Source of the DNA: Planctomycetaceae bacterium
Lineage (GTDB): Bacteria > Planctomycetota > Planctomycetia > Pirellulales > Pirellulaceae
Assembly: GCA_007133715.1 (NCBI GenBank)
Contig: SLMF01000289.1
Span: forward strand, 1 to 6,199
Length of the DNA stretch: 6,199 nt
Direction of reading: 5' to 3'
Positions 1-5,251 of this stretch are shown piece by piece. Position 1 is the stretch's first letter. Every line of letters starts with the position of its first letter. The notes beneath the pieces were generated by a model that was not told the origin of the DNA, did no database searches, and saw only the letters and a list, made by a program, of their open reading frames with translations. The position numbers and the translations under genes are program-made.

Positions 1-1
1 C

Positions 2-136
2 GAGTGTGATCCCTGCAGCAGCAGCAGCAGCAGCTATTACCCCCCGGGAGCGACGCGTGGCGAATGGATTATTGAGCCGGGCGAGGGAGTGGAAGTGCTA
101 CCCGGTCCCAGCCGGAGCGATTCGCGATCCGGCTGA
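2..136 (+). CDS. C-terminal fragment of an unidentified protein (start outside window)
   Basis: Reading from base 2, the frame is open for 44 codons and stops at TGA 134-136. The peptide begins Glu-Cys-Asp-Pro-Cys, then six serines, Tyr-Tyr-Pro-Pro-Gly, and a segment reading GEWIIEPGEGVEVLPGPS. I do not recognise a family. A low-complexity Ser/Tyr/Pro/Gly tail with an acidic end resembles the C-termini of some exported planctomycete proteins, but that is an impression only. The frame lacks a start here because it would begin upstream of the window. The competing frame beginning ATG 6-8 gives a poly-Ala, Arg/Trp-rich peptide that looks less natural. The next ATG-led gene follows after about 245 bases. 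The whole stretch could also be non-coding. Confidence 0.4.
   Translation, partial: ECDPCSSSSSSYYPPGATRGEWIIEPGEGVEVLPGPSRSDSRSG
16..33 (+). repeat. (CAG)6 trinucleotide microsatellite
   Basis: Six consecutive CAG units lie at 16-33. In the frame of the putative partial gene they read as AGC codons and give a run of six serines. In the other plus frames they would give Ala or Gln runs. Such a tract can change copy number by slippage. Confidence 0.85.
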
Positions 137-169
137 GGGCAACACGGCTCCCTACCGGTCAGCGACGTG

Positions 170-200
170 GCCTGCCTGTTGGCGGGCCCCGCATTGCGGG
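170..200 (+). terminator. Two adjacent GC hairpins after the partial gene, without a U-tract
   Basis: GCCTGCC (170-176) can pair with GGCGGGC (181-187) across a TGTT loop, with one G-U pair. CCCGC (188-192) pairs perfectly with GCGGG (196-200) across ATT. They sit 34-64 bases after the TGA at 134-136 and before the transglutaminase-like gene. This may be a 3'-end structure for the upstream gene, but no T-run follows, so it is not a canonical intrinsic terminator. It could equally belong to the leader of the next gene. Confidence 0.25.
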
Positions 201-220
201 TGGCCAGCCAGATGACCCGA

Positions 221-226
221 AAGGAG
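221..226 (+). promoter_or_regulatory. Shine-Dalgarno-like AAGGAG before ATG 235
   Basis: AAGGAG at 221-226 is 8 bases before ATG 235-237, which is ideal spacing. That ATG is in frame with the transglutaminase-like gene and would add 49 residues. The added stretch has mixed third-position bases (about half G/C by eye, against a large majority downstream) and would put a basic, Pro/Arg/Ser-rich segment in front of a good signal peptide. I therefore judge the motif fortuitous or belonging to a short leader, but it is the main argument for the longer start. Confidence 0.4.
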
Positions 227-279
227 CCGCAAGCATGAGAAGATGCGAGATCAGCCGTGGTCTGCGAATGAGGGGGAGG

Positions 280-320
280 ACGTTTTTTCCGCCATCCCGC
301 TCCCCGGCAAAACGTTTTTT
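280..320 (+). repeat. Direct repeat ACGTTTTTT x2 in the leader of the transglutaminase-like gene
   Basis: ACGTTTTTT occurs at 280-288 and again at 312-320, 32 bases start to start (about three helical turns). The second copy overlaps the perfect palindrome AAAACGTTTT (309-318). Both lie 60-100 bases before the preferred start at 382, so they could be protein-binding or structural elements. Two 9-mers are few enough that chance is possible. Confidence 0.35.
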
Positions 321-381
321 GGCACCAGGTCATTGCTTATCAATAGACACCCCCTCGCGTCGGTATTCTCCTTTTTCCCGA

Positions 382-1347
382 ATGGGGTTGGCTGCCCGTT
401 TGCTTGTCGTCTTGGGGTTCGTGTTGCTCGACTGGCCGGGGACCGCGCGGGGCCAGTTTGACGTACCCGAGCCGGCCGGTGGGGCGGCCGGCGAGCCGAC
501 GTTGACCCTGCGTTGGGAGGTGGGCGTGGTGATTGAGGCCTCGGGCGGTCCGTCGGCGGGCTTGCGCGGTACCTTGCCCATGCCCACCGATTGGCCGGAG
601 CAGAGCGTGCGAATTGTCACCGAAGAGATCTCGCCCCTGGTCACCCGAGTGGACTATCGGGATCTGGACGGCGTGCGGCAGATGCTGTTTACAATTCCCC
701 AATTGCCGGTGGGTCAGACGGCCGAGGCCGTGGTCACACTGGAGATTATCCGCCGCTCTTTGCCGCCGATTGAGAACCCGGAGTCATGGGAAATCGCCCG
801 CAATCTGCCGCGTGACGTCCGGCGGTATCTGGGCCCCAGTCCCCAGATCGACGTCCGCAACTCGCGGGTTCGCAACCAGGTGCGGGAGATTGTGGAGGAG
901 CGGGAAGGCGGTTGGGAGCAGGTCCAGGCGATTTACGATTGGGTGCGGGACAACATCACGTATCGCGAGGGGCGCGAGCAGAACGTGGTGGCGACGATGA
1001 GCAGCGGTTGGGGTGGCAAGCACGAGCTGACCTCGCTGTTCATCGCCCTCTGCCGGGCTCATGGCGTTCCCGCGCGCACGGTGTGGGTTCCCGACCATGT
1101 CTATGCGGAGTTTTATTTGGTGGACGGTGAGGGGAACGGGCGTTGGATCCCCTGCCAGGTAGCCGGTCCCCGCGAGTTTGGCAGTGTGTCGGACAACCGG
1201 CCGATCCTGCAGAAAGGCGAGAACATCCGGGTACCGGAGCATCGCGAGCCCCAGCGTTTTGTGGCGGAGTACTTGACCGGCAGCGCAGGCCGCGGGATGG
1301 GCACGCCGCGAGTCGAGTTCCTACGGCGGACGGTGGCTGCAGATTGA
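382..1347 (+). CDS. Exported transglutaminase-fold protein, probably lacking the catalytic Cys
   Basis: This 321-residue protein is probably exported. Residues 1-24 form a Sec signal peptide (MGLAARLLVVLGFVLLDW, then TARG before Gln25; A-x-G cleavage site). Residues 35-130 look like a beta-rich N-terminal region. The transglutaminase-like core spans roughly 175-265: YDWVRDNITY, then HELTSLFIALCRAHGVPARTVW, then the His-containing HVYAEFYL (His239), then WIPCQ (Cys258-Gln259). The core family uses a Cys-His-Asp triad. Aligned by eye on the conserved LFxALCRxxGxPAR block, the Cys position is Lys213 (in GGKHEL) and the usual Asp position appears to be in WIPCQ. Cys224 lies 11 residues later, within the helix, and is unlikely to replace it. 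A structural or binding role is therefore as likely as protease or crosslinking activity. I prefer ATG 382 because the signal peptide starts there; ATG 235 has a better ribosome site and would give 370 residues. The gene ends 9 bases from the convergent radical SAM gene. The fold is fairly sure, the function unknown. Confidence 0.85.
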   Translation: MGLAARLLVVLGFVLLDWPGTARGQFDVPEPAGGAAGEPTLTLRWEVGVVIEASGGPSAGLRGTLPMPTDWPEQSVRIVTEEISPLVTRVDYRDLDGVRQMLFTIPQLPVGQTAEAVVTLEIIRRSLPPIENPESWEIARNLPRDVRRYLGPSPQIDVRNSRVRNQVREIVEEREGGWEQVQAIYDWVRDNITYREGREQNVVATMSSGWGGKHELTSLFIALCRAHGVPARTVWVPDHVYAEFYLVDGEGNGRWIPCQVAGPREFGSVSDNRPILQKGENIRVPEHREPQRFVAEYLTGSAGRGMGTPRVEFLRRTVAAD

Positions 1348-1356
1348 GCCGGGTTC

Positions 1357-2448
1357 TTACCGGGCGGTTGTGGGCGGCACGTAGACGCAGTCGGGTTCGG
1401 ACTCCCAGGCATTGCCGGTGACGGCGTAGGCTCGGGCTCGGCTGCCGCCGCAGATCCAGCGGTAGTCGCAGTAGCCGCATTTGCCCCGGAATTGATCGGC
1501 GTCGCGGAGGGCCCGGAAGACCGGATGGGACTGGTAGGTTTCGACGACCGAAGCTTGGGGAAGGCGAGCGCAGACCAGCGGGAGGAAACCGGCCGGGTAG
1601 ATTTCTCCGATGTGGCTGACAAACATCACGCCGCGTCCGTCCCAGACGCCCAGCGGGGCGCGGTGGCCGCGGTGCGACCCCGAGTCGGGCCGTCCTCCGG
1701 GGCCCGCCAGCGGATCGCCCTGGTGCTGTAATACATACCGCCGATAGTGCGGGGCTTCCGTGGTCTTCACGCCGTAGGGCTGCTGGCGGGCGTGATGCCA
1801 GAGTCGCGCGAAGGCCTGTTCGTATTCCTCGGGCCGGATCCGCTCCTGTTGGACGCCGCGGCCGACCGGGATCAGAAAGAACACGGACCACATGGCGATC
1901 CCCTGGTCGGTCAGCAAATCGGCCAGGTCATCGAGTTGGTGGAAATTCCTCCGCGTGATCGACGTGTTCACCTGGACGGCCATACCCAGGCGGCGGGCTT
2001 CGGCCAGCATCTGCCGGGTCCGCGTGAAACTGCCGGGAAAGCCGCGGAACGCATCGTGGGTCGCCGCATCGGCGCCATCCAGACTGATCCCCAACCGCTC
2101 GACGCCCGCCCGCTGCACGCGTTGAAAGGCCGCGGCCGTGGCCAGCGGGGTTGCCGAGGGCGTCAGGGCCACCTGCAAGCCCTTGTCGACCGCGTGCCGG
2201 ATCAGCAGTTCGAGGTCCGCCCGCTTCAGCGGATCGCCGCCGGTCAGCACCAGCGTCGGCCGTTTGGGGAACGAGGCCACTTGATCGATCAGCGCCAGGG
2301 ACTGTTCGGACGTCAGTTCGCCCGGATGCGGATGCTCCTGGGCCGCGGCGCGGCAGTGTTCGCACACCAGGTCGCAGGCCTGGGTCACTTCGTAGTAGAA
2401 CATCAGCGGCGAGTGATCGAAATCGGCTGCCGTATAATCGCCGTGCAT
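1357..2448 (-). CDS. Radical SAM/SPASM-domain protein (TIGR04053-like), function unknown
   Basis: This is a 363-residue cytoplasmic radical SAM enzyme. The cluster-binding motif CDLVCEHC gives Cys25, Cys29 and Cys32 (CxxxCxxC), which bind a [4Fe-4S] cluster that cleaves S-adenosylmethionine. TGGDP at 69-73 is the SAM-contact motif. The C-terminal part has CGYCDYRWICGGSRARAYA (Cys324, Cys327, Cys333) and Cys354, a SPASM/twitch-type set for an auxiliary cluster; Cys293 may add to it. The tail, the internal KTTEAPHYRR and the GEIYPAGFLPL segment match my recollection of the TIGR04053 family, related to the haem-pathway NirJ/AhbD group. The substrate is unknown. It is not MoaA, which ends in GG and carries a different C-terminal cluster motif. 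The start ATG at 2448 has AGGGG six bases upstream. It lies 70 bases after moaB on the same strand and is probably the last gene of a rho-moaB-rSAM transcript. Confidence 0.9.
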   Translation of the reverse strand: MHGDYTAADFDHSPLMFYYEVTQACDLVCEHCRAAAQEHPHPGELTSEQSLALIDQVASFPKRPTLVLTGGDPLKRADLELLIRHAVDKGLQVALTPSATPLATAAAFQRVQRAGVERLGISLDGADAATHDAFRGFPGSFTRTRQMLAEARRLGMAVQVNTSITRRNFHQLDDLADLLTDQGIAMWSVFFLIPVGRGVQQERIRPEEYEQAFARLWHHARQQPYGVKTTEAPHYRRYVLQHQGDPLAGPGGRPDSGSHRGHRAPLGVWDGRGVMFVSHIGEIYPAGFLPLVCARLPQASVVETYQSHPVFRALRDADQFRGKCGYCDYRWICGGSRARAYAVTGNAWESEPDCVYVPPTTAR

Positions 2449-2518
2449 GGGAAACCCCTGAGTCGCGTGAGGGTACGGTAGGGAAGCGGAGCCCTGGTGC
2501 CTCGGCGGGTCGGCCGGG

Positions 2519-3025
2519 TCAGCGTTGCGCCTCGCGCACCAGATGTCCGAGTTCGGGAAGGATCACACGGTCCATCGCCAAGCCAACGGCTGCGGGGGAA
2601 CCGGGCATGGTCAGCACCACGACCGCTCCGATCAGGCCGCCGACCGCTCGGCTGAGCATCGCCGCCGCACCGATTTCGGCATAGCTCAACATGCGGAACA
2701 ATTCGCCGTAGCCGGGCAGGGTTTTGGTCAAGGCCGCGGTCACGGTTTCATAGGTCTGGTCGCGTTGTCCGATCCCGGTGCCGCCGGTGATCAACACGGC
2801 TTGAATTGCCGGCTCGCGGCAGACGCGCTGCAACACCTCCCGCAGCTGCCGGGGATCGTCCGGGATCAGTTCCCGCTGTCGCAGCTGGTGCCCGGCGGCT
2901 TGCAGGCGAGCGATCAGTGTGGCCCCGCCTGTATCCGTTTCATACGTCCGGGTATCGCTGACCGTGATCACGGCGCAGGCGACCGAGGAAGGGGCCTGGG
3001 CCCGATGTTGCTCGAGACTATGCAT
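2519..3025 (-). CDS. moaB: MoaB/MogA-type molybdopterin-binding protein
   Basis: This 168-residue protein is a MoCF/MoaB-fold domain, close to the usual family length. Seen in the sequence: the first strand VACAVITVSDTRT (15-27), the diphosphate/molybdopterin loop TGGTGIGQRDQTYE (80-93), SYAEIGAAAMLSRAVGG (114-130), and MPGSPAAV (140-147). MogA-type enzymes adenylylate molybdopterin before molybdenum insertion. E. coli MoaB itself is reported as inactive for this, but in bacteria with only one paralogue MoaB may do the job. Here only one copy is visible. The start at ATG 3025 places the first strand at residue 15, as is usual. A TTG at 3074-3076, overlapping the rho stop as TTGA, would add 17 Pro-rich residues and would suit translational coupling to rho. 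Neither start has a clear ribosome site. It is 47 bases from rho and 70 from the radical SAM gene. Confidence 0.92.
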   Translation of the reverse strand: MHSLEQHRAQAPSSVACAVITVSDTRTYETDTGGATLIARLQAAGHQLRQRELIPDDPRQLREVLQRVCREPAIQAVLITGGTGIGQRDQTYETVTAALTKTLPGYGELFRMLSYAEIGAAAMLSRAVGGLIGAVVVLTMPGSPAAVGLAMDRVILPELGHLVREAQR

Positions 3026-3072
3026 CGCAGGCAAGGGGCGGTGGTAAGGGACAGGCAGTCGGGGCAACGGGC

Positions 3073-4350
3073 TCAATCGACCAGGATTTTGCCGCTGATC
3101 AACTGCAGGAAATCGGCATTCGTCTTGAAACGGCTCAGCTGTTTGGTCAACTGTTCCATGGCATCCACGGGATGCATGGTCGTCAGCGTGCGGCGGAGGG
3201 CTGTCACGGCATGCAAGGTATCGGCGTCGTGCAGGAGTTCCTCCCGCCGCGTGCCGGACTGGGTGATATCGATTGCGGGCCAGACGCGTCGGTCGGCCAA
3301 TTTGCGATCCAGCACCAATTCCATGTTGCCGGTGCCTTTGAACTCCTGGAAGATCAGTTCATCCATCCGGCTGCCCGTATCGATCAAGGCGGTGCCGACG
3401 ATGGTGAGGGACCCGCCTTCTTCGAAGGAGCGTGCCGTGGCGAACAATTTTTTGGGCACGTCCATCGCCTTGATGTCCACCCCGCCACTCATCGTGCGAC
3501 CGGTGTTGCCCACCCATTTATTGAAAGCCCGAGCCAGGCGGGTGATGGAGTCCATCAAGAGGAACACATCCCGGCCCATTTCGGCCAGACGGCGGCAGCG
3601 TTCGATGATCAGTTGGGACAGCCGTACGTGGCTTTCCACATCCTGATCCAAGCTGCTGGCCACCACTTCGCCGTCCACGCTCCGCCGCATGTCCGTGACT
3701 TCCTCCGGACGCTCGTCGATCAGCAGCATGAACATTTTGAGATCGGGATAGTTGGTGGCGACGCCCTGGGCAATGTGCTGCAGCAAGATCGTCTTGCCGG
3801 TGCGAGGCGGGGCCACAATCAGCGCCCGCTGGCCCCTGCCCAACGGTGTCAGCAGATCCATGACACGGGTGGTCAAGGGTTCGGGACCGGTCTCCAATCG
3901 CAGCCATTCGTCCGGGTTGATCGCGGTCAGCGAATCGAACGGCTTGACCTGGACGTATTCCTCCGGGGGCATCCCATCCACATCGCTGATTTCCTTGAGG
4001 CGGGGGCCCTGTTGGCGGCGCGCCTGCTGCACGGTCCCGGTGACCATGACCCCCTCGCGGAGCCCGAACTTATCGATCATGGTACCTGGCACGAACGGAT
4101 CGGAGCGTTCCCGCGAGTAGTTATTGGCGGGGCTCCTCAAGAACCCGTAGCCGTTGGGATGCAGTTCGAGAAGACCGCTGCCGGGCTCCAAGGGGGCATC
4201 GCTGTCTTCCGCCCCCTCGCGTTCGCGATCATAGTCACCCGCGGGCCGATCATTGGCCATCGGACGTCTTCGGCGCCGAGGTCGGCCATTGCCCTGCCCC
4301 TGCCCGCCGGAGCGTCCTGCCGGCCTGGAACGTTGTCTTTTCTTCGCCAT
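3073..4350 (-). CDS. rho: Transcription termination factor Rho
   Basis: This 425-residue protein is the hexameric RNA-dependent ATPase/helicase that ends transcription in the cytoplasm. Residues 1-50 form a basic Arg/Gly/Lys-rich tail (RPRRRRRP at 23-30), followed by an acidic stretch. The cold-shock-like RNA-binding domain carries GYGFLRS (67-73). The ATPase core has Walker A APPRTGKT (180-187), catalytic Glu213 in LLIDERPEE, Walker B with Asp267 and Arg271 in MDSITRLARA, the Q-loop GNTGRTMSGGVD (281-292), the R-loop/Arg-finger region FKGTGNMEL (337-345) and Arg368 in SGTRREEL. By alignment from memory these sit two residues after their E. coli counterparts. Lys181 and Lys283 of E. coli Rho are Arg here, which I take as normal outside the enterobacteria. 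ATG 4350 is chosen for the MAKKRQRSR beginning; a GGTGA lies about five bases upstream. The TTG at 4407 would run through the leader hairpin. It is likely the first gene of the cluster with moaB. Confidence 0.97.
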   Translation of the reverse strand: MAKKRQRSRPAGRSGGQGQGNGRPRRRRRPMANDRPAGDYDREREGAEDSDAPLEPGSGLLELHPNGYGFLRSPANNYSRERSDPFVPGTMIDKFGLREGVMVTGTVQQARRQQGPRLKEISDVDGMPPEEYVQVKPFDSLTAINPDEWLRLETGPEPLTTRVMDLLTPLGRGQRALIVAPPRTGKTILLQHIAQGVATNYPDLKMFMLLIDERPEEVTDMRRSVDGEVVASSLDQDVESHVRLSQLIIERCRRLAEMGRDVFLLMDSITRLARAFNKWVGNTGRTMSGGVDIKAMDVPKKLFATARSFEEGGSLTIVGTALIDTGSRMDELIFQEFKGTGNMELVLDRKLADRRVWPAIDITQSGTRREELLHDADTLHAVTALRRTLTTMHPVDAMEQLTKQLSRFKTNADFLQLISGKILVD

Positions 4351-4370
4351 AGCTTTCACCAACAAATAAA

Positions 4371-4390
4371 CCGAGAATGCCCTTTCTCGG
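4371..4390 (-). terminator. Terminator-like hairpin in the rho leader (possible attenuator)
   Basis: On the minus strand CCGAGAA pairs perfectly with TTCTCGG (7 bp, loop AGGGCA) and is followed directly by TTTATTTGTT, which has the shape of an intrinsic terminator. It ends 20 bases before the rho ATG at 4350. On the plus strand no T-run follows, so the element points in the rho direction. Rho genes are known to be autoregulated in enteric bacteria, by Rho-dependent attenuation in a leader. Here the structure suggests intrinsic attenuation, or the end of a short upstream transcript. The stem is short, so strength is uncertain. Confidence 0.5.
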
Positions 4391-4474
4391 CATCCAGGAA
4401 GAAACAAAAATGGAACCAGAGGTCGTACCGCCTTGACTCAGAAGACGGCCCATTTCACGATCGGTTTGCTCACG

Positions 4475-4538
4475 CGGGACCACGCCTGCAACGTGGCCCG
4501 ACATGTACCCGTCGAACCTCCGTACCCCACCCGAGGTT
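4475..4538. repeat. Two consecutive inverted repeats in the rho upstream region
   Basis: CGGG-A-CCACG (4475-4484) pairs with CGTGGCCCG (4492-4500): nine base pairs with one bulged A and a 7-base loop. Fourteen bases further, AACCTC (4515-4520) pairs with GAGGTT (4533-4538) across 12 bases. If the rho transcript starts upstream of this, both would fold in its leader (minus-strand RNA). No T-run follows either one on the minus strand. Confidence 0.4.
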
Positions 4539-4823
4539 GCTCGAAATCCGGCCCCTTCCGCGTACCCCTTCACGAGGTCGCAAAACGAACTTTCGTAGCG
4601 AACGTGTGCCACTCAGGCAAATTCACGCCTTTTGAAACCAAGCCGAAACCTGCACCGCCTCGGACTGGGCGCCAAGTACAATGCCGTTCGGTTCGGGGTC
4701 CCACAGGATGATGCTGCACGCTTGCCTGCCTTCGGCTCTTACCGTCATCCAAGACGCTCGCAGCCAGCCATACCGAGCAAGATTCGACGCTGAGCTTTCC
4801 GAAGGAGATGGCAGCACCATGAC

Positions 4824-4849
4824 GGCGGGAAAAAAAACCGCTTCCCGCC
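4824..4849. repeat. 8-bp inverted repeat with A-rich loop
   Basis: GGCGGGAA (4824-4831) is the perfect reverse complement of TTCCCGCC (4842-4849), with a 10-base loop of six A's then CCGC. The run of eight A's at 4830-4837 spans the stem-loop boundary. It sits inside the possible 24-codon open frame at 4819-4893. It may be a protein-binding site or hairpin; it lacks the T-run of a terminator. Confidence 0.4.
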
Positions 4850-5057
4850 TGCTCAACCCCGAAACAACGCTGCCTTACCTCTCTGCGATCTGATTGCTCT
4901 GGGGAAGAGCCTCGAACTCATGTTGTCTTTGAAGCTGCGCCATGGCGCATGGAAGACTGCCAAGTATCCAGAATCATACCGCTCTCCCGGCACGTGTCAA
5001 CAGGGATGTCCCACCCCGGCCGGAAAAAAACGGATTTTTCTCCGGTTTACTAACCCT

Positions 5058-5097
5058 CCCGCCCATGCTTGCGGCTCGAATGGGCGGGGTTCCCGCC
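5058..5097. promoter_or_regulatory. Mutually exclusive hairpins upstream of the thioredoxin-like gene
   Basis: CCCGCCCAT (5058-5066) is the perfect reverse complement of ATGGGCGGG (5080-5088), a 9-bp stem with a 13-base loop. The right arm overlaps GGCGGG (5083-5088), which can instead pair with CCCGCC (5092-5097) over a 3-base GTT loop. Both cannot form at once. The element lies 155-194 bases before ATG 5252, within reach of a leader RNA. No T-run follows, so it is not an obvious transcription attenuator. An alternative is an operator or a plain GC-rich spacer. Confidence 0.35.
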
Positions 5098-5251
5098 GGG
5101 ACTTGTCACCAGAATCAGAGGCGAAAAAACCGGAAAAATCGCAATAACCCGCAAGGTTTACCCAAGTTCCAGCGTGCGCGGTCCGATACGAAGATTGCGA
5201 TGCGGTTGCTTCCCAACCCGAAACCTCAGCCCGTCAGAAACGGTCGAATCC

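Larger units (their letters stand above)
4351..5251. other. Long intergenic region between rho and the divergent thioredoxin-like gene
   Basis: About 900 bases have no convincing gene on either strand. Open frames here (for example 4612-4250 minus, 4920-5147 plus) give compositionally odd proteins, overlap rho, or lack any recognised motif. The region should hold the promoters of rho (leftward) and of the gene at 5252 (rightward), but I could not find a convincing -35/-10 pair on either strand. It contains several perfect inverted repeats, listed separately, and a cluster of A/T runs between 5024 and 5138. No tRNA or rRNA signature was seen. It may carry an unrecognised structured RNA. Confidence 0.7.

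Noticed and set aside
320..336. Sigma-54-like promoter, TGGCAC followed by TTGC
   Set aside because: The GG and GC dinucleotides are 12 bases apart rather than the required 10, so the elements cannot be contacted together as in a -24/-12 promoter.
1747..2481. 244-codon plus-strand open frame opposite the radical SAM gene
   Set aside because: It mirrors the radical SAM coding strand and is rich in His/Gln/Arg without motifs, while the minus-strand protein has all its cluster-binding cysteines.
3076..4407. Longer TTG starts for moaB (3076) and rho (4407)
   Set aside because: The moaB extension is Pro-rich and precedes the family's usual start. The rho extension translates the leader hairpin. 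Internal ATGs fit family lengths, although the moaB TTG remains possible.
4250..4612. 120-codon minus-strand frame upstream of and overlapping rho
   Set aside because: It runs out of frame into the rho N-terminus, crosses the leader hairpin and shows no family motif or ribosome site that I could see.
3172..4635. 487-codon plus-strand open frame opposite rho
   Set aside because: It is antisense to an unambiguous rho gene. GC-rich third positions make such shadow frames common, and its protein shows no recognisable domain.
5242..5251. tRNA/tmRNA T-arm-like GGTCGAATCC
   Set aside because: It lacks one T of the T-loop consensus, and no acceptor stem, D-arm or anticodon arm can be found around it.
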